From contig JACNFQ010000045.1 of assembly GCA_014384545.1 (NCBI GenBank), positions 1-28,215 on the forward strand: DNA of 28,215 bases, written 5' to 3'. A program made the position numbers and the translations under genes. Positions within the stretch are counted from its first letter, which is position 1. Each line of letters starts with the position of its first letter. Shown here in pieces: positions 6,827 through 14,229 of this stretch. The notes beneath the pieces were generated by a model. That model made no database searches. It was given only the letters and a program-made list of their open reading frames with translations, and was not told where the DNA came from. The DNA is from a bacterium. Lineage in GTDB: Bacteria; UBP7; UBA6624.

Positions 6827-8436
6827 TCACTACAGATTCCTTTGGGGATATAGAAGAGACGCACTTCCCCCCTCACACGGTCTACCCAAGCTTTGGCACT
6901 CTCTATCGTACTTTGGGGCAAGAGGGGATGCCCCCGCAGAACGACAGCTCCAAAACGGCGCTTTGGACCAGTAATCCACCCCTTCTTCTTGTCCCACCAA
7001 TCAGGGTGGTTCTCCAGGATCACTTCAGGAACTTCTCCCGCCCGCTCTGAGACGAAGAGCACGAGCATCTCACCAAAGGGTGGCAGAGACATCAGTTTTC
7101 GTATCTCTTTTTCCTCTCTCCAATGGATGCCTGCATCCCCTTCCAATACGGATTGGATGGCGGTGGGAATCCGTTTTCCTACGCCCAAATAGAGTGCCGT
7201 ATCTTCTGCTGTGCAGGATTGGCGCAACGCCATCAACCGCCACCACCCTTGCTCCAGAGCAAACGCATCCCTTCCACTCAAATGAGACCGAGCATTGGGA
7301 ACCCACCTAATCACATCAGCCCCTAATGAGAGAATGGTCTCAAAATCGGTCGTAATCAAGAACGGTTTCTCCCCCTCTAGAAATGCCCTCTTTCTCGCTC
7401 GCTTCTTGGCAAGCGTATCCTGTCCAATCACTGTGACACTCTTGGCGGGTAGCACCCTGTCAGCCCACGCCTTGACTGTATCTATCCCCCCTTTAGATTT
7501 CTGGAGTCGTGTTCCATCTAGAGGACATCGAGAAAGGGGGGGCCAATCTCGTCGACAAAGGAGACAACCCACCCGCCATCCTGCTCTCTCTAGAAGGGCT
7601 GAACCACACCTTTGACAACGGACAACATCTTCACACCTCGTGCACCACAGCGGTCCTACGCCCCTTGAAGCGGTCCACAAGGCGACCTTCTTGCCCTGGC
7701 GAATCAGCCTGCGCAACCACTTACTTCTCCCCGTTAGACCCACGGGTAATTCAACAGCCTCTCCTCTTACCCAAGGAGAAGAGCCCGTTCCCTCCCCCTC
7801 GTTCTCCAAGAAGTCGGCTAGGGGGAGTGGCTGCCCCATTTTCTCTAGGGGAACCCCATACGCCCTTGCTGCCATTGCGCCTAATCGTCTCCCATCTCGA
7901 AATGGGGCACGGAAAAGGCGACAGTGCCCCCCATGCCCCGGCTCAAGAATAACGACTTTCTTGAGGGAGGTAAAGGGGAGCCCTAAGATGGCGTCCGTTC
8001 CTACAAAAACCCCCCCTTTTCCTTCTGCAGCAGCCCTCCAACTCTGCTTGCCTGCCAAGAATGCCCCTTTGGGAGCCCATCTCTTGACACCGCCCACAGA
8101 TGGCGCTACCCAAACTTCTTGGTTCCCCTCCCCCTTTTCTCCCTCCATAGGACCCTCTTTTGGGAGCAATAATGAGGAGAAATCCCCGGGTTCAATGAGT
8201 GCCTCGCCAGAGAGAGAGAGGAAGCGCCGTCTGGCAGGGGAGAGACGAGGTCCGACTTCAAGAATCTCTTTCAGTTTTTGCCCGTCGTCCTGGGCACCTT
8301 CCCGACTCACAATCCCCCAAACGGTGCGGTTTCCAAAAGGGACCTTGACCCAAGTGCCAAAAGGGAGAGGTTGGGGTGATAAGTAAGACCAAGGCGTAAA
8401 CCCAGGCACATGGACGGGGTAAACCCCGAGAACCAC
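6823..8436 (-). CDS. priA: PriA-like primosomal protein N', helicase motifs lost
   Basis: About 537 residues, much shorter than typical PriA (about 730). The N-terminal DNA-binding domain (VVLGVYPVHVPGFTPWSYL, then GTWVKVPFGNRTVWGIV) is clear. The zinc domain is also clear (WCTRCEDVVRCQRC, GCLLCRRDW, RCPLDG), with seven of the eight cysteines: the last CxxC has Asp for Cys. So is the C-terminal part (RKLMSLPPFGEM; YIPKG near the end). The GxTGSGKTE Walker A segment is absent, and the DEEHD motif aligns with LEPGHGGHC. The GTRSAlF segment survives as GTDAILGLPF. So this is a helicase-dead PriA, as known in actinobacteria, probably acting as a structural helicase loader. Start: a GTG at 8436, 13 bases past the upstream stop, fits the family N-terminus; a TTG at 8487 is possible. 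Neighbours coaBC, def and fmt are typical. Confidence 0.88.
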   Translation of the reverse strand: MVLGVYPVHVPGFTPWSYLSPQPLPFGTWVKVPFGNRTVWGIVSREGAQDDGQKLKEILEVGPRLSPARRRFLSLSGEALIEPGDFSSLLLPKEGPMEGEKGEGNQEVWVAPSVGGVKRWAPKGAFLAGKQSWRAAAEGKGGVFVGTDAILGLPFTSLKKVVILEPGHGGHCRLFRAPFRDGRRLGAMAARAYGVPLEKMGQPLPLADFLENEGEGTGSSPWVRGEAVELPVGLTGRSKWLRRLIRQGKKVALWTASRGVGPLWCTRCEDVVRCQRCGSALLERAGWRVGCLLCRRDWPPLSRCPLDGTRLQKSKGGIDTVKAWADRVLPAKSVTVIGQDTLAKKRARKRAFLEGEKPFLITTDFETILSLGADVIRWVPNARSHLSGRDAFALEQGWWRLMALRQSCTAEDTALYLGVGKRIPTAIQSVLEGDAGIHWREEKEIRKLMSLPPFGEMLVLFVSERAGEVPEVILENHPDWWDKKKGWITGPKRRFGAVVLRGHPLLPQSTIESAKAWVDRVRGEVRLFYIPKGICSE

Positions 8437-8449
8437 TTTGGAGTGTGCG

Positions 8450-9556
8450 CTAACTTCCCTCCTCCGTGCTCGGTTCAGACGGGACAACAGGCGGGGATTC
8501 CAACTCCTCTAAGGGTGTCTCATCAGACGGGACAACAGGGGGGGATTCCAACTCCTCTAAGGGTGTCTCATCGGTGCTCTCGCTTGAGGGGAACTCCTCT
8601 GTCATTCCCAGAAGGTCCAAACGGAGTGTCCCAAACAAGTCAAAGTCAAAAACCAATCCCTGTTCGTTGAGCCTCTCGACAATCCATCTTTGATAGTGGG
8701 GCATAAACCTCATCTCTGTCACAATGCTCCTAACCGTCTCTATCACTTCTTCAAAAGAATGCTCCACTTCTTCCTTGCGCCCCACCATAGTTACAAAGAG
8801 GTGTGCCTCAATATCAATCCCTACAGGATACTGAAAAGGACCACTCCAGGACCCTTCTTCCATCAAAGACAAAGTGTCGGCGACTTCGGGGGGGAAAGTA
8901 CTCTTGATTTGTCCTATCGTTAGGGGGTCAGAAACGAGTCCGCCTTCTCGGGCAGTCAGTTCGTCCATACTATGCTCTCTAGCGACCACACTAAAGTCGT
9001 CCCCACCCTCTAATCTCTCCAAGACTCGAGCAGACTCTTCTTCGTTGTCCAAGAGAATAATCCCAATCCTCATACGGAGAGGCTCCAAGAATGCCTGTCG
9101 ATTCTCTAAATAGAAATCCAATAGATCGTCATCTGTAGGCAATAGCCCAACCAAACCGAGAATCTCTTGGGGGAGAATCTCTCCTTTCATCAACTCTGTC
9201 GTTTGGACCATTTGATGGAACTTGATTACCGCCTGATGCCCAAAGAGCTGTTCAAATTGGAGGAAAGCGATGCGCATGGCGGGCTCTGCTTCCAGCTGAA
9301 TGAACCGTTCTACATCAGCTAAAGTCACCTCTACACCCCGTGCCTTTGCTTCTAATAAGAGAAGGTGCCCTTCAACGACTGCAGCGACTGCAGACTGTGC
9401 CCCCCCAGGGGGATCTTCGCCCCACTGAAACATCGCAATCACCACCTCGTCTAGGGTTATGGGGTCGTCCCCCACATGTCCAATGACAACCCCTTCGCCG
9501 GCAGCTCCTCCTAATGCACCTAGTGCGAAGAGCGAAAGAAGGAACAGACGTTTCAA
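8450..9556 (-). CDS. SurA/PrsA-like parvulin-type exported foldase
   Basis: The 368-residue protein starts with a signal peptide (MKRLFLLSLFALGALGGAAG). It continues with a helical chaperone segment like the SurA N-terminal domain (VIGHVGDDPITLDEV, then long helices with VEGHLLLLEAKARGVEVT), a parvulin-like rotamase domain (about 160-285; LEGGDDFSVVAREHSMDE, EGGLVSDPL, FPPEVADTLSLMEEG), and a Ser/Pro/Glu-rich C-terminal tail holding a 16-residue duplication. In parvulins the first strand normally reads RHILV; here it is RIGIILLD without the His, so isomerase activity is uncertain and a chaperone role may dominate. It would help exported proteins fold in the periplasm or outside the membrane. 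The TTG start at 9556 overlaps the coaBC stop as TTGA (9556-9553). Its place inside the coaBC-priA block is unusual. Confidence 0.8.
   Translation of the reverse strand: MKRLFLLSLFALGALGGAAGEGVVIGHVGDDPITLDEVVIAMFQWGEDPPGGAQSAVAAVVEGHLLLLEAKARGVEVTLADVERFIQLEAEPAMRIAFLQFEQLFGHQAVIKFHQMVQTTELMKGEILPQEILGLVGLLPTDDDLLDFYLENRQAFLEPLRMRIGIILLDNEEESARVLERLEGGDDFSVVAREHSMDELTAREGGLVSDPLTIGQIKSTFPPEVADTLSLMEEGSWSGPFQYPVGIDIEAHLFVTMVGRKEEVEHSFEEVIETVRSIVTEMRFMPHYQRWIVERLNEQGLVFDFDLFGTLRLDLLGMTEEFPSSESTDETPLEELESPPVVPSDETPLEELESPPVVPSEPSTEEGS
8476..8571 (-). repeat. Two tandem 48-bp units in the tail of the parvulin-like gene
   Basis: Units 8476-8523 and 8524-8571 are directly adjacent and differ at one base (c at 8492, g at 8540). 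Each encodes the 16 residues DETPLEELESPPVVPS in the C-terminal tail. Two copies in frame and almost identical point to a recent duplication; a variable-number tandem repeat is possible. Confidence 0.95.
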
Positions 9557-10728
9557 GAAATCACCACCCTTTTCGGAATTACCTCATCCAGCAATCTTGA
9601 GGCGATCTCTCTTTTGCTTGATAAAGGAATCAACAGATCACGCCCCTTCAAGAACAGAATACCTTTGTTCTTGCCTGTCCCAAATCCAGAATCCTTGTCT
9701 GAAATATCATTGGCAAAGACACCATCTGCTCCTTTTTCAAAGACCTTATTAGCCGCTTCTTGGGGTGCTCCACCTGCATGGGCAGCAAATCCCAGCACGA
9801 AGCCCGCATCATCCCTTCGGGCTACAGACTCCAAAGCATCTGGAGCCTCCGACCAAGGTGGTGGACCACTTTCTAACCAATCTCTCTTCCGCGGCTTTCC
9901 TTTGACAGGTTGAGGGAAGACCAAATCACCGACTGCTGCTGCAAAGAAACCGATATCAAAAGGTACTTTGCCCGCACATGTAGCCATCTCCCCCGCCGTA
10001 ACGACCTCTAGGCGTTGAACGCCCAAAGGAACGGGGGGGGTTCCTGGACCTGCTACGACTGTCACTTCAGCTCCTCTTAACCACGCTTCAGTCGCTATCG
10101 CTGCCCCCATTGTGCCTGTTGAAGGATTGGAAAGAAACCGAACAGAATCTAAAGGCTCACGCGTGGGGCCCGCTGTGACCAAGACACGCAATCCCTCATA
10201 ATCTTGAGAGGTAAGAGCGCGTTGCACATAGGAAAGAATCTCATCAATCTCTGCCAAGCGACCAACCCCTTCTTCCCCACAAGCTAACTTCCCCTCTGCA
10301 GGAGGAACGATGACGACCCCTCTTTCTGTCAACGTCTTGATGTTCGCCTGGACAGCAGCACTTTTCCACATCTGAGCATTCATTGCAGGGGCAACGACCA
10401 GAGGGTGGGTTGAAGCCAAAGAAAGGGTAGAAAGAAGATCATCTGCCAACCCCCATGCCAACTTCGCTAGGAAATGAGCCGTTGCGGGTGCCACCAAAAG
10501 CAAGTCACTTTCCCTTTCTAGTCGGATATGAGGCATGCCCTCTTTCCAGAGGTTGGTATGGACGGGATTGCCCGTCAGCCCCTCTAGGAGTGAGGTCCCA
10601 ACAAACGCTTGAGCTCCCTTTGTAAGAATCGTCTCTACGCAGACACCCTTTGTCCGAAGAGAACGGACGAGCTCTGGGATCTTTCCTGTAGCGATGCTCC
10701 CTGTGATACCCAACAGGATTCGGGTCAT
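9553..10728 (-). CDS. coaBC: Bifunctional phosphopantothenoylcysteine decarboxylase / phosphopantothenate-cysteine ligase
   Basis: Catalyses two consecutive steps of coenzyme A synthesis. The 391-residue product has an N-terminal flavoprotein CoaC half (ILLGITGSIATGK; MPHIRLERESD with the catalytic His; VAPAMNAQMW; GKLACGEEGVGRL with the active-site Cys) and a C-terminal CoaB half (VLVTAGPTREPLDSVRFLSNPSTG, GAEVTVVAGP, AAVGDLVFPQPVKGKPRKRD, FVLGFAAHAG, FANDISDKDSGFG). The start is the ATG at 10728, four bases after the rpoZ stop; the frame is open further upstream, but that stretch is inside rpoZ and lacks homology. The gmk-rpoZ-coaBC order is widely conserved. Confidence 0.97.
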   Translation of the reverse strand: MTRILLGITGSIATGKIPELVRSLRTKGVCVETILTKGAQAFVGTSLLEGLTGNPVHTNLWKEGMPHIRLERESDLLLVAPATAHFLAKLAWGLADDLLSTLSLASTHPLVVAPAMNAQMWKSAAVQANIKTLTERGVVIVPPAEGKLACGEEGVGRLAEIDEILSYVQRALTSQDYEGLRVLVTAGPTREPLDSVRFLSNPSTGTMGAAIATEAWLRGAEVTVVAGPGTPPVPLGVQRLEVVTAGEMATCAGKVPFDIGFFAAAVGDLVFPQPVKGKPRKRDWLESGPPPWSEAPDALESVARRDDAGFVLGFAAHAGGAPQEAANKVFEKGADGVFANDISDKDSGFGTGKNKGILFLKGRDLLIPLSSKREIASRLLDEVIPKRVVIS

Positions 10729-10732
10729 CGCT

Positions 10733-11083
10733 CTAAATATCCGAATCGGGGATTCGTTCGTAGTCGTTGGGAAAGATGTTCTTGGCAGGTCCCCCCATAT
10801 CGGAAGCGAGTTTTGGCTTGATTGCCCCTGAAAGCAACTCGGCAATAGCGACTTGGACATAACCGATTTCTTGACATGTTCGGGGCTCATTGGAAATGGG
10901 ATTTACACCCAAATCAATCTTCGGTTTGTCCACCCCTGCATTTAGGTGGTGTGCTCGCTGTGAAACGACCTCTGCTACCACATAGCGATTGGGGTAGATC
11001 TTTAGGAGGTCTTCTATAGTAAGTACACCATCAATCCCCTTTTCGCCCACGAGGTCGTCATAGTTCTCCATTTCTTTTTCCAT
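10733..11083 (-). CDS. rpoZ: RNA polymerase omega subunit
   Basis: The 116-residue protein carries the omega core: a first helix LTIEDLLKIYPNRYVVAEVVSQRAHHLNAG (normally nRy.LV..vakRARqL) and a second segment EIGYVQVAIAELLSGAIKP (normally kp..iAl.Ei..Gki). Omega helps fold the beta' subunit and in some bacteria takes part in the ppGpp response. It is longer than E. coli omega (91) because of a 30-residue insertion between the two conserved parts and an acidic C-terminal extension. Position between gmk and coaBC is the standard one. The ATG at 11083 has no evident ribosome binding site; a second ATG lies five codons in. Confidence 0.88.
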   Translation of the reverse strand: MEKEMENYDDLVGEKGIDGVLTIEDLLKIYPNRYVVAEVVSQRAHHLNAGVDKPKIDLGVNPISNEPRTCQEIGYVQVAIAELLSGAIKPKLASDMGGPAKNIFPNDYERIPDSDI

Positions 11084-11095
11084 AAGGAGGGGATT

Positions 11096-11701
11096 CTACC
11101 TTCCCTCAAAGAAAACCTCTATGCAACGATGGAGTTCTTCCTTGACATCATCTATAAGATCATTGACAAGAACTCTGTCCGCATGGACAGACCATGCCAG
11201 TTCCTCATCAACCTGGATACGCCTTCTTTTTCTAGATTCTTCGTTGTCCGTCCCCCGTGCCCCTATTCGTTCTTCAAGAACCTCCTTGTTTGGAGGAGCA
11301 ATAAAGAGGAGCAATGCGTGGGGAAAGAGGGGGTGTAATGTCTTAGCACCTTGCACATCTACCAACAGAAGAAGATTCTCCCCTGCTTGGAGGGGTTCCT
11401 CTAAATCTTGTTGTCTGACACCATAGTAGTGGTCATACACTTGGGCCCATTCCACAAACTCTCCCTCATTGATGCCCGACTTGAACGAGGATGTATCTAG
11501 AAAATGGTACGCCTTTCCGTCCTCTTCATTTCCACGAGGATTCCGTGTGGTACACGTAATGACCTTGCGAAAGGGGAAAGCATCCAGCAACCCCCTAGCT
11601 AAAGTGTCCTTTCCAACCCCCGAGGGACCCGTCAAGATAACGAATCGACCCCGAGGTATTCCCTCCCTAGGTCTACTTGGGTTTTCCCGCTCTCTTTCCA
11701 C
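11096..11701 (-). CDS. gmk: Guanylate kinase
   Basis: Phosphorylates GMP to GDP with ATP. The 201-residue product shows the P-loop ILTGPSGVGKDTLARGLL, the GMP-binding FRKVITCTTRNPRGNEEDGKAYHF (TTR-P.-E..G..Y), FVEWAQVYDHYYG, LLLVDVQGAKTL and a lid region with RKRRRIQVDEEL. The P-loop Ser/Thr is preceded by an unusual Asp (GKDT). It is first in the left operon, beginning with GTG at 11701. No Shine-Dalgarno sequence precedes the start; an extended -10 sequence seven bases upstream suggests a leaderless transcript. The first ~18 residues are polar and not conserved, so a later start cannot be excluded. Confidence 0.95.
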   Translation of the reverse strand: MERERENPSRPREGIPRGRFVILTGPSGVGKDTLARGLLDAFPFRKVITCTTRNPRGNEEDGKAYHFLDTSSFKSGINEGEFVEWAQVYDHYYGVRQQDLEEPLQAGENLLLLVDVQGAKTLHPLFPHALLLFIAPPNKEVLEERIGARGTDNEESRKRRRIQVDEELAWSVHADRVLVNDLIDDVKEELHRCIEVFFEGR

Positions 11702-11708
11702 CGGAGGG

Positions 11709-11717
11709 ATGATACCA
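11709..11717 (-). promoter_or_regulatory. Extended -10 promoter element for the gmk operon
   Basis: The minus strand reads TGGTATCAT here, matching the extended -10 pattern TGnTAnnAT. Seven bases separate it from the GTG start of gmk, so transcription would begin at or next to the start codon. No convincing -35 element is seen at the usual distance, which is tolerated by extended -10 promoters. Confidence 0.4.
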
Positions 11718-11786
11718 GAAAAGAGTGTATGAATACTACGGGAATGAGAGGGAGTGGGAGCCCCAAGAACCTCGTAGGCAATTCGA

Positions 11787-11792
11787 TAGAAT
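11787..11792 (+). promoter_or_regulatory. Candidate -10 element for grpE-dnaK
   Basis: TAGAAT lies six bases before the ATG of grpE, with no good -35 box. The distance fits a leaderless transcript starting on the ATG. The TAAGG next to the ATG has no spacing and would not work as a normal Shine-Dalgarno site. No CIRCE operator inverted repeat was found between the divergent genes, so HrcA control is not supported. Confidence 0.35.
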
Positions 11793-11798
11793 GTAAGG

Positions 11799-12389
11799 AT
11801 GTCCGAAAACGATTACGCTCCACTCTTGGCTGATTGGTCCGACCAAGAAAAAGATCCTCTTGAGATTGGGAGCCTCGTCCAACCCCTTCTTGATGAAATC
11901 GCTTCCCTGCGCACATCTCTCGCCCTCATGCAAGAAGAGATTGCTCGCTTTGAAGCGTTTGAGGGTGCAAGGGGGGTTGAATCACTTACCCAGCGCGTCA
12001 ACCATTTTGAGGCTTTCTTAGGGGATTGGAAGGGTGAATTGGCTGAAACCGCCCAGAAAAAGGTCCAAAGAGAGAGTGTTCGTCCCTTATTGGCTGGCGT
12101 GGATGCTTTGGTTCGTGCTCGAGATTTTTTGGCGACCACAAAAGAAGGCTCGGATGCATTGTCAGGCATAGGAGAAGTGATTTCGCTCTTTGATCAACTC
12201 CTTTCTCCCTATGGGTTTTCACCCATTGAACCTTCTTCAGGTTCTTCTTTTGACCCGACTGTACACCTGGGAATGGGGAAGGAGAAAGGAAAGGAAGGGA
12301 AAGTCGTGCGGGTTCTTCAACGAGGATGGCACCATGGGGGTAAATTGATGCGACCAGCCGAGGTAACCGTCGGGAATGGTGAATCATAA
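11799..12389 (+). CDS. grpE: GrpE-like nucleotide exchange factor
   Basis: GrpE releases ADP from DnaK. The 196-residue protein has an acidic N-terminus, a long coiled-coil region (about 25-85; QPLLDEIASLRTSLALMQEEIARFEAF), then a four-helix and beta-wing part with the conserved signatures RPLLAGVDALVRA (normally llp.lDnl.rA), FDPTVHLGMG (FDPn.HeAv) and the C-terminal VVRVLQRGWHHGGKLMRPAEVTVG (v..v...Gy...grvlRPA.V.V). Its sequence is divergent but the length and motif order are right, and the next gene is dnaK. It heads the right-hand operon. Confidence 0.88.
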   Translation: MSENDYAPLLADWSDQEKDPLEIGSLVQPLLDEIASLRTSLALMQEEIARFEAFEGARGVESLTQRVNHFEAFLGDWKGELAETAQKKVQRESVRPLLAGVDALVRARDFLATTKEGSDALSGIGEVISLFDQLLSPYGFSPIEPSSGSSFDPTVHLGMGKEKGKEGKVVRVLQRGWHHGGKLMRPAEVTVGNGES

Positions 12390-12403
12390 TGGTGGGCTTG
12401 CGT

Positions 12404-12409
12404 TATACT
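12404..12409 (+). promoter_or_regulatory. Possible -10 element in the grpE-dnaK gap
   Basis: TATACT sits in the 57-base gap between grpE and dnaK and would give a leader of about 30 bases containing the dnaK ribosome binding site GAGGAG (12433-12438, eight bases before the ATG). No matching -35 box is seen, so a separate dnaK promoter is only a suggestion. Confidence 0.25.
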
Positions 12410-12446
12410 TGTCCATGGTTTTGTGCGTTTTTGAGGAGTTTCATTT

Positions 12447-14204
12447 ATGTCTAGAAATATTGTAGGGATTGATTTTGGGACCACGAATAGCCTTATCTCT
12501 GTCATGACAGAGTCGGGGCCTGAACTGATTCCCAACCACAGAGATACCTTTACTACCCCCAGTGTGGTGGGTATCTCTGAAACGGGTGACCTTCTAGTGG
12601 GAGAGCCTGCTAAGAACCAAGCGATTGCTTTTCCCAATCGTACCGTCTCTTCAATCAAGCGCCTCTTGGGGTCTAAGGAGCCTATTCTTCTGGGCAAGGA
12701 TGAGTTTTCACCCCAAGAACTAGCAGGAGCGATCATCAAGAGGCTCAAACTAGATGCAGAAGAACATCTGGGAGAAATCGTGGAAGAGGCTGTCATTACC
12801 GTTCCGGCCTATTTCTCTGATGCCCAACGGCAAGCTGTGAAGGATGCAGGAGAAATCTCCGGCTTTGTGGTGGAGCGGATTTTGAACGAGCCTACTGCTG
12901 CCGCTCTCGCTTATGGTCTGGATCAAGATGGAGAAGATACTCTCCTTGTTTACGACTTTGGTGGTGGCACCTTCGATGTCTCTATTATCCGCAGTAAGGA
13001 AGGAGCGTTCCGTGTGCTTTCAACATCAGGAGATTCCTCGTTGGGTGGTGATGAACTTGACTGGGCGATTGGTGAATGGTTGATGGCGTCTTTCAAGAAG
13101 ACGGAAAACCTAGACCTCCAAGGGGACGAGGTGGATGAGATTCAAAGGCGTGTCATTCTCCAACGGCTAAAAGATGCCTCAGAGAGAGCAAAGATTGACC
13201 TATCTGAACACTTGGAAACCACGATAAACCTCCCCTTTATTTACACTGAATCCGATGAACCCAAGCACCTAAAAGTGACCTTGGGTAGAGATCTCTTTGA
13301 AGACCTTATTTCGCCCTTTGTTGATAAGACAAAACAGCCCGTCCTTTCTGCGCTAGAAGATGCGGGTCTCTCCTTCTCTGATATCACTAATGTGATTCTT
13401 GTGGGGGGAACGACCCGTATTCCCTATGTCAAGAACTTCGTTGATGATTTGACGCAACATGACACGAAAGAGACCGTTGACCCCGATAAAGCGGTTGCTT
13501 TGGGTGCTGCGATTCAAGCAGGCATCAAGAAGGGTTCGCTTGAAGAGATGGTCATTGTGGATGTGGCACCCCACTCTTTGGGGATTGAAGTTCGAGATGG
13601 AAGGTTTTCGGTGATTATCCCCCGGAATACTGCGATCCCTTGCTCCAAGAAAAAGCCTTATGTCACCACAGAGGATAACCAAACCGAAGCCCAGATAACC
13701 ACCTTCCAAGGGGAGGATGAAATCGCTGGTAAGAACTCTAGGTTGGGCGAGTTTATCTTTTCAGGTATTGACCCACAACCGGCTGGGAAATCACTCGTGG
13801 ATGTCCAGTTTGATTATGACATCAATGGGCTGGTGAAAGTAACCGCAAGAGACCGCATTACTAAAGCGGAGCGGAGTGTCGTTTTCAAAGCTTCCGAAAA
13901 ACGGCTTAGCCGTGAAGAGGTACGCGAAGCTCAAGTAGAAATTGGTGTCCGTACCTCTGGAGAAAGGGTAAAAGTCGGAGCCGTTTCTGATGCTGAGGCA
14001 CTCGTCTTTGAAGCTGAGGCTTTCCTTAGAGACCGAAAGAAGTTTCTTCCTAAGGAAGTGATTGAATCACTCCGTGGACAGATTGTTAAGGTTCAACGGG
14101 CGATTGAGACCGACCCTAACACGATCAAGAGTACTACCGAACATCTCCAAATACATCTCTCTGATGCCGAAGTCCAATGCCAAGCCGTAGAGGAAGAAGT
14201 CTAG
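12447..14204 (+). CDS. dnaK: Hsp70-family chaperone DnaK, short form
   Basis: An ATP-driven chaperone working with GrpE. The 585-residue product has the actin-like ATPase (GIDFGTTNSLISV; AVITVPAYFSDAQRQA; ILNEPTAAALAYGL; LLVYDFGGGTFDVSII; NVILVGGTTRIPYV) and a substrate-binding beta domain (HSLGIEVRDGRFSVIIPRNTAIP; EAQITTFQGEDEIAGKNSRLG; VDVQFDYDINGLVKVTARDR). Typical DnaK is about 635 residues: here the linker segment reads VDVAPHSLGIEV rather than the usual DVTPLSLGIET, the helical lid (about 490-585) is reduced, and the C-terminal acidic EEVD-like tail is replaced by AVEEEV. The ATG is preceded by GAGGAG with good spacing. No dnaJ is present in the window. It could be a specialised Hsp70 rather than the main DnaK, but the grpE pairing favours DnaK. 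Confidence 0.93.
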   Translation: MSRNIVGIDFGTTNSLISVMTESGPELIPNHRDTFTTPSVVGISETGDLLVGEPAKNQAIAFPNRTVSSIKRLLGSKEPILLGKDEFSPQELAGAIIKRLKLDAEEHLGEIVEEAVITVPAYFSDAQRQAVKDAGEISGFVVERILNEPTAAALAYGLDQDGEDTLLVYDFGGGTFDVSIIRSKEGAFRVLSTSGDSSLGGDELDWAIGEWLMASFKKTENLDLQGDEVDEIQRRVILQRLKDASERAKIDLSEHLETTINLPFIYTESDEPKHLKVTLGRDLFEDLISPFVDKTKQPVLSALEDAGLSFSDITNVILVGGTTRIPYVKNFVDDLTQHDTKETVDPDKAVALGAAIQAGIKKGSLEEMVIVDVAPHSLGIEVRDGRFSVIIPRNTAIPCSKKKPYVTTEDNQTEAQITTFQGEDEIAGKNSRLGEFIFSGIDPQPAGKSLVDVQFDYDINGLVKVTARDRITKAERSVVFKASEKRLSREEVREAQVEIGVRTSGERVKVGAVSDAEALVFEAEAFLRDRKKFLPKEVIESLRGQIVKVQRAIETDPNTIKSTTEHLQIHLSDAEVQCQAVEEEV

Positions 14205-14229
14205 AACGCTGGATTCCACAACGAGAGCT

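Noticed and set aside
10729-10890. N-terminal extension of coaBC inside rpoZ
   Set aside because: The CoaC homology begins exactly at the ATG at 10728 and the extension is out of frame with rpoZ coding sequence.
11702-11798. CIRCE operator (HrcA) upstream of grpE-dnaK
   Set aside because: No TTAGCACTC / GAGTGCTAA type inverted repeat is present in the 97-base divergent region.
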